A DNA stretch of 64,000 nt, from positions 1 through 64,000 of the forward strand of contig NZ_KB894583.1 in NCBI RefSeq assembly GCF_000374545.1, read 5' to 3'. The translations under genes were made by a program, and so were the position numbers. Origin of the DNA: Anaeromusa acidaminophila DSM 3853. Its GTDB lineage: Bacteria > Bacillota > Negativicutes > Anaeromusales > Anaeromusaceae. The notes beneath the pieces were generated by a model. That model made no database searches and was not told where the DNA came from. It saw nothing but the letters and a program-made list of their open reading frames with translations. Below, piece by piece: positions 17,397 through 25,042 of this stretch. Position 1 is the first letter of the stretch. Every line of letters starts with the position of its first letter.

Positions 17397-18191
17397 ATGC
17401 AAGCAAACCTTTTTAAATCAGGGAAAAAAGCAGTTGCTGCGTCAGCGGCGCTGGCTTTTTTAGGAGTTTTTTTCCTGGCTAATCCTGTAAGCTTTGCGGC
17501 GGCAGAACGTACGATCCCGTATCCGCCGGGCTATGTTATTGACAAAGAGGGCGCCTCGTCCTTTAACGGCGTAGGCAATGTGGAAAAATCGCCGTATTTT
17601 TCAACGCAAGATTATTATACTTTGCAGTCGAACAGCCATCTGACGATTTTATCGCACTATAAGACGTATCAGCAAACAACTGAAATTACTTGCGGGCCCG
17701 CAGCAGCCTTGACCGTGCTGGCGCATTTTGGAAATCACGCTTGGGACGAATTGCAGATTGCTAAAATCATGGGAACCAAAGCGGAAGTAGGCACCGATAC
17801 AAAGGGCATGGTGAAGTTTTTTAAAGCGATCCATTGGGATGTAAATTCCAGCTTGCAGGCATCCGGCAAAGACGGCGCGACTTTTGCGAACTACTACGAA
17901 TTTCGCGATTTTGTGCTGAAGAATCTGCAGGCTAATACGCCCATTATGGTGGAAAATATTGAATGGGGCGGACATTGGCGGGTTATTATTGGCTATGACA
18001 CTATGGGGACGGAGACCGTGGCTGATGACGTCTTGATCATGGCTGATTCGTACGATACGGCGGATCAGCAGCAGGACGGCTATGCCGTCCATTCTGCAGT
18101 GAAATTTTACTATATGTGGTTTGACGCGCATATGCTGCCGAAAGGACAGCAAAACCAGCAATGGCTTGTGGCTAAGCCATTGGCAAAATGA
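17397..18191 (+). CDS. Secreted C39-like (papain-fold) cysteine peptidase family protein
   Basis: The 264-residue protein starts at ATG 17397 behind TAAGGAGA. A signal peptide (residues 1-35, cleavage probably after SFAAA) precedes a C39-like domain. The nucleophile region QTTEITCGPAAALTVLAHFG has Cys ~100, the histidine is in GGHWRVIIGYD, and an Asp is in IMADSYD. The catalytic triad therefore looks complete. Such proteins act outside the membrane on peptides or peptidoglycan-linked substrates; the target is unknown. No ABC exporter or bacteriocin gene is adjacent, so a bacteriocin-processing role is unlikely. Confidence 0.75.
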   Translation: MQANLFKSGKKAVAASAALAFLGVFFLANPVSFAAAERTIPYPPGYVIDKEGASSFNGVGNVEKSPYFSTQDYYTLQSNSHLTILSHYKTYQQTTEITCGPAAALTVLAHFGNHAWDELQIAKIMGTKAEVGTDTKGMVKFFKAIHWDVNSSLQASGKDGATFANYYEFRDFVLKNLQANTPIMVENIEWGGHWRVIIGYDTMGTETVADDVLIMADSYDTADQQQDGYAVHSAVKFYYMWFDAHMLPKGQQNQQWLVAKPLAK

Positions 18192-18193
18192 AA

Positions 18194-18234
18194 CGAACAA
18201 GAGAACCAGAGTGACCTGAGGGTACGCTGGAGGA
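18194..18234. repeat. R3 repeat unit immediately after the C39-like gene
   Basis: CGAACAAGAGAACCAGAGTG and ACCTGAGGGTACGCTGGAGG form one R3 unit, read here as the reverse complement of most copies. It starts three bases after the stop codon. Confidence 0.7.
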
Positions 18235-18242
18235 CTATAAAA

Positions 18243-18296
18243 TCTAAAAAAGCTCCGCTTTTGCTTGACGCAAAAAGCGGAGCTTTTTTAGATTTT
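18243..18296. terminator. Strong bidirectional terminator between the C39-like gene and purB
   Basis: The left arm AAATCTAAAAAAGCTCCGC plus TTTTGC pairs with GCAAAAAGCGGAGCTTTTTT plus AGATTT. This is a stem of about 24 bp with a five-base loop that serves the two convergent genes. Confidence 0.9.
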
Positions 18297-18298
18297 AT

Positions 18299-18326
18299 GG
18301 TTGGATAATAAATTCGAGAGACGTTG
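18299..18326. repeat. R4 28-base repeat, copy 2
   Basis: GGTTGGATAATAAATTCGAG plus AGACGTTG matches 5699-5726 with two differences. It lies between the terminator and the purB stop codon. Confidence 0.7.
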
Positions 18327-18339
18327 TTTAATCTCGTAC

Positions 18340-19695
18340 CTAAATATGCTTGAGCAGTGAGGAAGCAATGCCCACGTATTGCGCTGGGGACAGGGCCAAC
18401 AGGCGCTGTTTGTCAGCGGCCGGCAGGTCGACGCTTTCGATGAAAGCTTTGATGTCGGTTTCGCTGATGCCCTTGCCGCGAGTAATGGCTTTAAGCTTGT
18501 CGTAGGAGTTGGCATGGCCGAATTTACGCATCACTGTTTGCACGGCTTCCGCCAGCACTTCCCAGGCGTGATTCAAATCGCCAGCCAGGGCTTCCTGGTT
18601 GACGACGGTTTTCTTCAAGCCCTTCATAGTGTAGGTAATGGCAATATGGGAATGAGCCAGGCCGGTACCCATGTTGCGCTGCGCCGAAGAATCGCTCAAA
18701 TCGCGCTGCAGACGGGAAATAGGCAGCTTGTTGGCCAAATGATCCAACACCGCGTTGCTCAGGCCTAGGTTGGCTTCGGAGTTTTCGAAATCAATGGGGT
18801 TGACCTTGTGCGGCATGGTGGAGGAGCCCACTTCGCCGGCAATGGCTTTCTGTTTGAAATAGCCCATTGAAATATACAGCCACATATCGCGGTCAAAATC
18901 CAGCAGGATATTGTTGAATCGGGCCAGCGCATGGAAGGCTTCGGCCACGTAATCATGGGATTCGATCTGCGTGGTCAGCGGATTGTAAGTAAGACCTAAA
19001 GATTCCACGAAAGAGCGGGATACTTGCTCCCAATCTACTTCCGGGTAAGCGATGCTGTGGGCGTTGAAGTTGCCTACGGCGCCGTTGAATTTTCCTAAGT
19101 ACTCTAACGCGCGAATTTGCTTTAATTGGCGATTCCAGCGGTAGACGAAGACGGCCAGTTCTTTGCCGATGGTGGTAGGCGAAGCGGACTGACCATGGGT
19201 ATGGGCCAGCATGGGGATGTTTTTTTCTTCCTCTGCCATGGTAGAAACCATTTTTACCAGCGTTTCGGCAGCCGGCAGCCAGACGTCGTTGAGACCTTCC
19301 TTAAGCATCAGCGCATAGGAAAGATTGTTGATATCTTCCGAGGTGCAGGAGAAGTGAATGAATTCAAGCAAATCTCCTAGGGACATGGCGCCCATGGTTT
19401 CGCGCAGGAAGTACTCGACCGCTTTTACGTCATGGTTGGTAGTGCGCTCGATTTCCTTGATGCGGAGCGCTTTTTCGTCGTCAAAGTTGGCGACAATATT
19501 GCGCAAGAAAGAAACCTCTTCAGCCGTGAAGGGGCGAATTTCAGCAAAAGCCGGGTTGGCGGCCATGGCAATCAGCCATTCTACCTCTACGTGCACCCGG
19601 TATTTAATCAAAGCCCATTCGGAAAAATAATCGCCAAAAGGCTCGGTGATGGCGCCGTACCGCCCTTCCAGCGGCGTCAATGATTTAATGCTCAT
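18340..19695 (-). CDS. purB: Adenylosuccinate lyase
   Basis: The 451-residue protein belongs to the fumarase/aspartase superfamily. The signature GSSTMPHKVNPIDFEN is at ~285-300, with the catalytic serine loop. Catalytic-His regions are TTNHDVKAVEYF (~86) and AHTHGQSASPTTIGKELAVF (~160). PurB splits SAICAR and adenylosuccinate, each releasing fumarate, in purine synthesis. The start is MSIKSLTPLEGRYG, with GAGGT upstream on the minus strand. It is alone rather than in a pur operon here. Its length (~450) is closer to the longer PurB type seen in proteobacteria than to the ~430-residue Bacillus form. Confidence 0.96.
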   Translation of the reverse strand: MSIKSLTPLEGRYGAITEPFGDYFSEWALIKYRVHVEVEWLIAMAANPAFAEIRPFTAEEVSFLRNIVANFDDEKALRIKEIERTTNHDVKAVEYFLRETMGAMSLGDLLEFIHFSCTSEDINNLSYALMLKEGLNDVWLPAAETLVKMVSTMAEEEKNIPMLAHTHGQSASPTTIGKELAVFVYRWNRQLKQIRALEYLGKFNGAVGNFNAHSIAYPEVDWEQVSRSFVESLGLTYNPLTTQIESHDYVAEAFHALARFNNILLDFDRDMWLYISMGYFKQKAIAGEVGSSTMPHKVNPIDFENSEANLGLSNAVLDHLANKLPISRLQRDLSDSSAQRNMGTGLAHSHIAITYTMKGLKKTVVNQEALAGDLNHAWEVLAEAVQTVMRKFGHANSYDKLKAITRGKGISETDIKAFIESVDLPAADKQRLLALSPAQYVGIASSLLKHI

Positions 19696-19900
19696 GTTTA
19701 TACCTCGTCATTTCAAATTTTCATGGACAGCAAATAACCATCTGCTGCGCATATATAATCTATTGTACTACTAAACGGCTGAGGGAACAATTGCCATCTA
19801 CGAAGTGGCTTGGGGAAATTTCCAGCGGCAGGATTTGCTGTAAAAGGAGAGAAAAGTGCTTATAAGTTGGTTGATGGATTCTTGAAGGAGGGCTTGAAGT

Positions 19901-20269
19901 ATGAAACGGCAATTTATTTGCTATCCCAAGTGTACAACCTGTCAAAAAGCGAAAAAATGGCTCGATGATCAAGGGCTTGCCTACGAACAGCGGCATATTA
20001 AGGAACAGCATCCTACAGCGGTCGAACTGGAAGCATGGTGGAAGCAAAGCGGCTTGCCTTTGAAGCGCTTTTTCAATACAAGCGGTCTTTTATATAAGTC
20101 GCTGCAATTGAAGGAAAAGCTGCCAGCCATGTCGGAACAAGAAATGCTGGCCTTGTTGGCTACGGACGGCATGCTGGTCAAGCGGCCGCTGCTCATTGAG
20201 GCGGGCAGAGTATTGGTGGGATTTAAGCAGGCGGAATGGGAGCAAGCCCAAGCAGACGCCCGTGAATAA
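19901..20269 (+). CDS. ArsC/Spx-family thioredoxin-fold protein (YffB/arsenate reductase-like)
   Basis: The 122-residue protein has the CxxC-type motif near the N-terminus (CYPKCTTCQKAKKWLD; Cys11 and Cys14 in CTTC). It also has the family segments FFNTSGLLYKSL, LLATDGMLVKRPLL and VLVGFKQAEWE. It fits the ArsC-like/Spx branch (YffB, MgsR, YusI). True arsenate reductases and Spx regulators are hard to separate by sequence. With no ars genes around, a thiol-redox or regulatory role is as likely. RBS GGAGG lies 10-15 bases before ATG. The next gene starts 10 bases after its stop. Confidence 0.82.
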   Translation: MKRQFICYPKCTTCQKAKKWLDDQGLAYEQRHIKEQHPTAVELEAWWKQSGLPLKRFFNTSGLLYKSLQLKEKLPAMSEQEMLALLATDGMLVKRPLLIEAGRVLVGFKQAEWEQAQADARE

Positions 20270-20279
20270 GGGGAAATGC

Positions 20280-21707
20280 ATGAAAACGGCAAGCGGCAAG
20301 AAGGGATTCCTGGATTCTTGGCGGGCCATTATTCAAGGCGCAAGCTTTATTTTCGTGTGGGCGTTGAGCTTGTTTGGGAGCGTTGAAACCGTCTGGGCGC
20401 AGGAGAGACCGCCAGAATTGAGACAAGAACAGAGCATGGCCGGAGCGTTTTTAGATAATTTTATGGCTGGTTCTTTTGAGGGAACGCAACGAATGGCGCA
20501 GGGAGAACTTGTATTAGCCGGGCCTAGGAGGAACTTGGGCGTATACTGCTCGCCTATTTTTAAGAGTGCCTCGTTTACGGAACTGGTGATGTCATGGAAT
20601 GCGGCTACCCCGCAGGGAACGTCAGTAGAGGTGCAAGCGCAGGTTCGCGTAGAGGGCAAGTGGTCTGCCTGGTTTTCCTGGGGAAAGTGGAACTCCTGGA
20701 GCGCTGTCGGTTCGCAGCAAGAGACGGTAAAAGACGGCTTAGCTGTCATGGATATTGACACTCTCAAAGTGGTTAAAGGAAAAACGGCCGACGCCTTGCG
20801 GTATCGTATCTTCTTAAGTAGTGAACAAGCCCACGTGACGCCCCGCGTTACTTTGTTGGCGGCGACGGTAAACGCCGAGCAAAAAACTTCTAAGGAACTC
20901 ACGGAGAAAAAAGACGTGGTGCTGGAAGTCCCGGCGTATGCACAGCGTCGAAGCGATCCAAGGATTGCGGGGCAGATTTGCAGTCCCGTATCAATGGCTA
21001 TGACGCTCAACTATCATGGCGTGGACGTGTTGCCGGAAGAACTGGCTTGGCGCGTGACAGACCATAGTCAAGACCGCTTTCCCTTTGGAAACTGGTCTTT
21101 TAATTGCGCAGCCGCCGCCGCTTTTGGGCTCAAAGCGTATGTGGCGTATGAAAATTCGTTGGTGGAACTCAGAGAAACGCTGCAGCAAACAGGGCCGGTG
21201 ATCGCCAGCGTTATGTACAAGAACAGTGAGGATGTTCCCGATGACTTGCCTGTGCTGCATGGTGCGCCGGTGGAGGCGACAGACGGGCATTTGGTGGTAG
21301 TGAGAGGCTTGGTGCAGCAAGGCGGTAAGGAGTGGGTCCTTGTGAACGATCCGGCGGGGGACAGCGGCTCGGTTCAGCGGCAGTACGCGGCGGAGGAATT
21401 TGAAAAAGCTTGGACGCATTACGTATACGTAATTGCCAAAGAAAAAGAGGCCGCCTTGCGGCAGCCACGGCGTATCTCGGTAAAACTCCTGCAGAAAACG
21501 GCTCAAACTTTTTTGCTCCAAGGAGAAAAAGGCGAACGTATTGTTTTGGAACTGCAAAATATCGGCAGTATTGTGAAACGCAAAAATCAGGAAACAATCG
21601 GCTTTTTAGAGCCGGAATCCCTGGGCGCGTTGCTGCTGAGACCCGAAAAAGACAGCCAATGGCTGCTTATTACGAAACAGCAACAAACGTTTTGCTTAAC
21701 GTTCTAG
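20280..21707 (+). CDS. Large secreted C39-like peptidase-family protein
   Basis: The 475-residue protein starts at ATG 20280 with AAGGGG upstream. A signal peptide (residues ~18-42, ending ETVWAQ) precedes an N-terminal beta-rich domain (~45-210) of unknown fold. A C39-like domain follows: RIAGQICSPVSMAMTLNYHG with Cys ~240, ATDGHLVVVRGL with the His, and NDPAGD. A final ~90-residue domain closes it. This architecture occurs in clostridial peptidase_C39-like proteins of unknown substrate. It is a paralogue, in domain type only, of the smaller protein at 17397. It overlaps the convergent AraC gene by 12 bases. Confidence 0.72.
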   Translation: MKTASGKKGFLDSWRAIIQGASFIFVWALSLFGSVETVWAQERPPELRQEQSMAGAFLDNFMAGSFEGTQRMAQGELVLAGPRRNLGVYCSPIFKSASFTELVMSWNAATPQGTSVEVQAQVRVEGKWSAWFSWGKWNSWSAVGSQQETVKDGLAVMDIDTLKVVKGKTADALRYRIFLSSEQAHVTPRVTLLAATVNAEQKTSKELTEKKDVVLEVPAYAQRRSDPRIAGQICSPVSMAMTLNYHGVDVLPEELAWRVTDHSQDRFPFGNWSFNCAAAAAFGLKAYVAYENSLVELRETLQQTGPVIASVMYKNSEDVPDDLPVLHGAPVEATDGHLVVVRGLVQQGGKEWVLVNDPAGDSGSVQRQYAAEEFEKAWTHYVYVIAKEKEAALRQPRRISVKLLQKTAQTFLLQGEKGERIVLELQNIGSIVKRKNQETIGFLEPESLGALLLRPEKDSQWLLITKQQQTFCLTF

Positions 21708-22559
21708 CTGCAGGGAGTAATATTTTTTAGGAGAGACGCCATGCGCTTTTTTAAAGGCGCGCGTAAAATTAGCATAATCTTGAAAGCCGCTTTCCAGGCA
21801 GGCTTGGAGGACGGAATGCCCCGCGCGGAGTAATTGGCCGGCAGCGATTAAACGCCGCTGCAGAACATATTGGTGCGGCGTAAAGCCGGTATGCTCTTTG
21901 AATTTGCGCGAGAAGTAACTGGGCGCAAGAAAGCAGAGAGAAGCTAGTTTTTCCACGGACAGGTCTTCAGCAATATGTTCTTGCATGTACTGCAAAATCC
22001 CGTTGATGGTGTCGTCGCTGCGCCGTTCAATACCGATCGGCCCCGTTTGCCTCAAAGAAAGGCGATTTAGATACACTAAAATTTGCAGGAACAACGTGCG
22101 TTGCAGGATATCGGAGCCAAAGGCGTCGCTTGCTCCTGCTTCTTCCAGTTGGGCGCATAATTCCTGCAGACGAAGCTGCTGAGGAGCTTCTGGGCGCAGC
22201 AAGTGCAGGCCGCTTGCTGTTTGCGTAAAACAGGCTTGCAGGTCAGTGCCGGGGCTGCTGCTTGCTTCCAGAAAAGAAGGCTTGAGCCACAGAATGATAC
22301 GGTTATAAGGGGAAGCGGCATCGATCAACGGTTTGTGAATGGTATCTCTTTCAATAAGCAGCAGATCCCAGGGCTGCAGCGGATACGCGGTACCTTCCAC
22401 ATAGTACGTGACCTTGCCGGAAAGGAAAATGACGATCTTGTTGAAATCGTGATAGTGAGAAGCGATACGCAATTTTCCCGTATCTTGCAAATGAAAAAAA
22501 GAAAACTCTTTGGTCAAATACCCTCTGCGATTGTGTTGCGGTGTTGCGTTGTTTTTCAT
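21696..22559 (-). CDS. AraC-family transcriptional regulator with cupin-type sensor domain
   Basis: The 287-residue protein, counted from the likely start MKNNATPQHNRR, has an N-terminal cupin-like domain (SHYHDFNKIVIFLSGKVTYY, QPWDLLLIERDTIHKP) and a C-terminal double helix-turn-helix (LSVEKLASLCFLAPSYFSRK, ACLESGFQDYANFTRAFKKA). This is the usual activator layout. The ribosome binding site is weak, and an upstream in-frame ATG would add about 45 residues inside the divergent promoter region. The start lies 116 bases from the start of the divergent DapF-like gene, which is its most likely target. Confidence 0.85.
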   Translation of the reverse strand: MKNNATPQHNRRGYLTKEFSFFHLQDTGKLRIASHYHDFNKIVIFLSGKVTYYVEGTAYPLQPWDLLLIERDTIHKPLIDAASPYNRIILWLKPSFLEASSSPGTDLQACFTQTASGLHLLRPEAPQQLRLQELCAQLEEAGASDAFGSDILQRTLFLQILVYLNRLSLRQTGPIGIERRSDDTINGILQYMQEHIAEDLSVEKLASLCFLAPSYFSRKFKEHTGFTPHQYVLQRRLIAAGQLLRAGHSVLQACLESGFQDYANFTRAFKKAHGVSPKKYYSLQLER

Positions 22560-22634
22560 ACCAAGGTAATTCGCCACCGCAGGTTTTGCAACCTTTTTTT
22601 CAGCTTCTGCAATGTTTAGGCAAGCGGAGTTGTT

Positions 22635-22640
22635 TATAAT
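22635..22640 (+). promoter_or_regulatory. Likely -10 element of the DapF-like gene
   Basis: A perfect TATAAT lies 34 bases before the ATG, between the divergent AraC and DapF-like genes. The -35 region (AATGTTT) is poor, consistent with activator-dependent expression. Confidence 0.5.
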
Positions 22641-22674
22641 GAGCTTGCAAAATACAGGCAGGAGGAATGCAGAG

Positions 22675-23529
22675 ATGAAATTCCATTTTTTCAAATACCA
22701 TGGTTTGGGAAATGATTACTTGGTGTTAGATCCCAATAGTTTTTCATGGGAGCTTTCACCCGAGACGATTCGCTTGCTTTGCCATCGACACTTTGGCATC
22801 GGTTCAGACGGGATTTTATGGGGGCCATTTCTGGAAAATGGCCAGATGCGTTTGCGCATTTTCAATCCTGACGGCAGCGAAGCCGAAAAAAGCGGCAACG
22901 GGGTGCGGATTTTTTCGCGTTACTTAGTAGACGCCGGTTATGTTACAGGCCGGAACTTTTCGCTAAACACCTTGGGCGGCCAGGTAGAAGTGGAGCTGTT
23001 GGCGAAGGATGGCAGCAGCAGCCGGGTGGACATGGGCGCGGTGAGCTTTCTTAGCAGCCAAGTTCCGGTGAAGGGATCGGAACAAGAACTGGTCGGCGCG
23101 CCTTGGGCGGTGCAGGGAGAAAACTTGCTGATGACCTGTCTTTCTGTGGGCAATCCGCATTGCGTCATTTTACGCGAGGAAGTATCAGCCGAAGAAGCCT
23201 GCCGCTTAGGTCCGGTCATTGAAAAACATGAACGGTTTCCGCAGCGGATTAATGTGCAGTTTTTGAAAGTGTTAGACCGAAAAAATATCCAAATTGAAAT
23301 TTGGGAGCGGGGCGCCGGCTATACGCTAGCTTCGGGCAGCAGCAGCTGTGCCGCCGCAGCTGCCGCCTATCGCTTAGGGCTGGTGGATGAGGAGGTAGAC
23401 GTGCATATGCCGGGCGGTGTGTTGGCGGTGCAACTGCGCGAGGACGGTCATGTGCTGCAAAGCGGCGCAGTATCTTTTGTGGGCAAGGGCTTCTTGGCAG
23501 AAGAACTATTGAAGCAAGGAAAATCTTAG
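22675..23529 (+). CDS. DapF-like epimerase-family protein with both catalytic cysteines replaced by serine
   Basis: The 284-residue protein starts at ATG 22675 with GGAGG at 22661-22665. It has the full diaminopimelate epimerase fold: N-terminal FFKYHGLGNDYLVLD, the first active-site segment NPDGSEAEKSGNGVRIF, GNPHCVIL, and the second segment WERGAGYTLASGSSSCAAA. In true DapF these segments carry the two catalytic cysteines (CGNG and ACGTG). Here they are Ser73 and Ser220. Cys-to-Ser changes in this fold and its proline racemase relatives change or abolish racemisation. It also pairs with a divergent AraC gene rather than with lysine genes. The reaction is unknown; calling it dapF would be unsafe. 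Confidence 0.85.
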   Translation: MKFHFFKYHGLGNDYLVLDPNSFSWELSPETIRLLCHRHFGIGSDGILWGPFLENGQMRLRIFNPDGSEAEKSGNGVRIFSRYLVDAGYVTGRNFSLNTLGGQVEVELLAKDGSSSRVDMGAVSFLSSQVPVKGSEQELVGAPWAVQGENLLMTCLSVGNPHCVILREEVSAEEACRLGPVIEKHERFPQRINVQFLKVLDRKNIQIEIWERGAGYTLASGSSSCAAAAAAYRLGLVDEEVDVHMPGGVLAVQLREDGHVLQSGAVSFVGKGFLAEELLKQGKS

Positions 23530-23548
23530 ACAACAAGCTGTGTTTTAG

Positions 23549-23580
23549 GAAGGATGCGCATTGTCAGCGTCCTTCTTTTT
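23549..23580 (+). terminator. Terminator after the DapF-like gene
   Basis: GAAGGATGC and GCGTCCTTC pair around a nine-base loop, followed by TTTTTC. Confidence 0.75.
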
Positions 23581-23626
23581 CTTTATGATGTAGGTAAAGA
23601 AAAAGAACGGAGGTCTGGCGGGACCC

Positions 23627-24862
23627 ATGAAAATAGGATTATCCAAACGGAACTTGCTGTTGTCGGCATCGGTTGCCGCAGTTTTGTGGGCGGGAACCTA
23701 TTTTGCGCCGCTGTTGGCCGTTACGCCAACTCACGTGATGCTGACGCAAACGGCCAATCCGGCGGCGGAGCAGACCATTATTTGGCATACAGGCCCTTTG
23801 GGCAAGGGCAGTAAAGTGGAATTCTCCGAGGCGGACGGCGGGGCGGTGCAAACTAGTAGCGGCACAGAAACGGAACTGCAGACGGAGCGCGGGACGATCG
23901 TGGTTCATACCGCGCAGTTAACTGGACTTAAGGCGTCCACTCCCTATCGTTACCAGGTTGGCGACGGGGTATTCTGGAGCGAGAGCCATACCTTTACGAC
24001 GGCGTCAGCCCAGGACAAGCCCTTTCGCTTTCTTCTTTTCGGGGATTCTCAAAGCTACACGTATGAGTTGTGGCAGGAGGTGCTGCATATAGCGTACGCC
24101 AGGAATCCGCAGGCTTCTTTTATGGTGAATATCGGAGATCTAGTAGACGTAGGCCTTGATTACGGCCAATGGGACGGCTGGTTTGGAGCAGGCAAAGGAG
24201 TTATCGACTCCATTCCCGTCGCGGCGGTCATGGGAAATCACGAAACCTACACGCCTCAAGGAAAGATCGTCTTGCCGGAGTACTTTGATGCGTTTTTCTC
24301 TTCGCCAGGGAACGGGCCGAAAGAATTGAAAAAACGCGTATATTCCTTTGACTACGGAGACGCCCACTTTTCAGTTCTCGACAGCCAGCGCCAGGAAGAA
24401 GAGGAATGGCTGCCGCAGATGCTGGCGTGGCAGCAGTCCTGGCTGGAACGGGATTTGGCGGCGACCAATAAACGCTGGAAGCTAGTGCTTATTCATCGTC
24501 CGTTGTACCATAATCGACCGTCTTTGGATTCGGACGCGGATTTGCGAGCAGCCTTTGGGCCGATTTTGGATCGATACGGCGTGGATGTCGCTTTTGCCGG
24601 ACATGATCATGTCTATGCCCGTTCCTATCCGCTGCAAGGGGGCCGCTGGAGCGAAGCGTCGGGAGACGGCGTTGTCTACATTACTGTGGGCCGCAGCGGC
24701 ACGAAGACCTTTGCCCGAGCGCAGCCAAAGGAATGGGACGCCGCTTTTCATAATCCGACAGAGCAGCCGAATTATTTGACCGTGGATGTGAGCGATAAGG
24801 AGCTGGTGGTGCACAATTTTGCCGCAGATGGTACGGTTCTTGATTCGTGGACGAAACGATAG
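23627..24862 (+). CDS. Secreted/anchored metallophosphoesterase (purple acid phosphatase-like)
   Basis: The 411-residue protein has an N-terminal signal-anchor (residues ~10-30), a fibronectin-III-like purple acid phosphatase N-domain (~32-135) and a calcineurin-like phosphoesterase domain. All metal-binding blocks are present: FGDSQSY, NIGDLVDVGLD, MGNHETY, LIHRPLYH and FAGHDHVYARSYPL. The GNHE and GHDH motifs are canonical for the dimetal centre. It probably hydrolyses phosphomonoesters or diesters outside the membrane. The ATG at 23627 has GGAGG only 13 bases upstream, so the spacing is a little long. Confidence 0.85.
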   Translation: MKIGLSKRNLLLSASVAAVLWAGTYFAPLLAVTPTHVMLTQTANPAAEQTIIWHTGPLGKGSKVEFSEADGGAVQTSSGTETELQTERGTIVVHTAQLTGLKASTPYRYQVGDGVFWSESHTFTTASAQDKPFRFLLFGDSQSYTYELWQEVLHIAYARNPQASFMVNIGDLVDVGLDYGQWDGWFGAGKGVIDSIPVAAVMGNHETYTPQGKIVLPEYFDAFFSSPGNGPKELKKRVYSFDYGDAHFSVLDSQRQEEEEWLPQMLAWQQSWLERDLAATNKRWKLVLIHRPLYHNRPSLDSDADLRAAFGPILDRYGVDVAFAGHDHVYARSYPLQGGRWSEASGDGVVYITVGRSGTKTFARAQPKEWDAAFHNPTEQPNYLTVDVSDKELVVHNFAADGTVLDSWTKR

Positions 24863-24937
24863 GGCCATGGCAATGGTTAGGCAGATGGTCTCTGGAAAGA
24901 GATTTTTCTTTATGATCGCGTTGAAAGTAAAAAGAGC

Positions 24938-24967
24938 TTGCCGGTTCTTTGTTGCTTACTTTATAAT
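24938..24967 (+). promoter_or_regulatory. Promoter of the binding-protein gene
   Basis: TTGCCG (24938-24943) and TATAAT (24962-24967) are separated by 18 bases, about 75 bases before the start codon. Confidence 0.55.
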
Positions 24968-25042
24968 TATACAGACAATTGATTGCTTATGTATTTTCTG
25001 GAAGGACGATTTGGTTACTAGAGAGATAACGGGGGGAGAACT

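Noticed and set aside
22675-23529. Annotation as functional diaminopimelate epimerase (dapF)
   Set aside because: Both catalytic cysteines are serine and the genetic context is not lysine synthesis. Reported as DapF-like instead.
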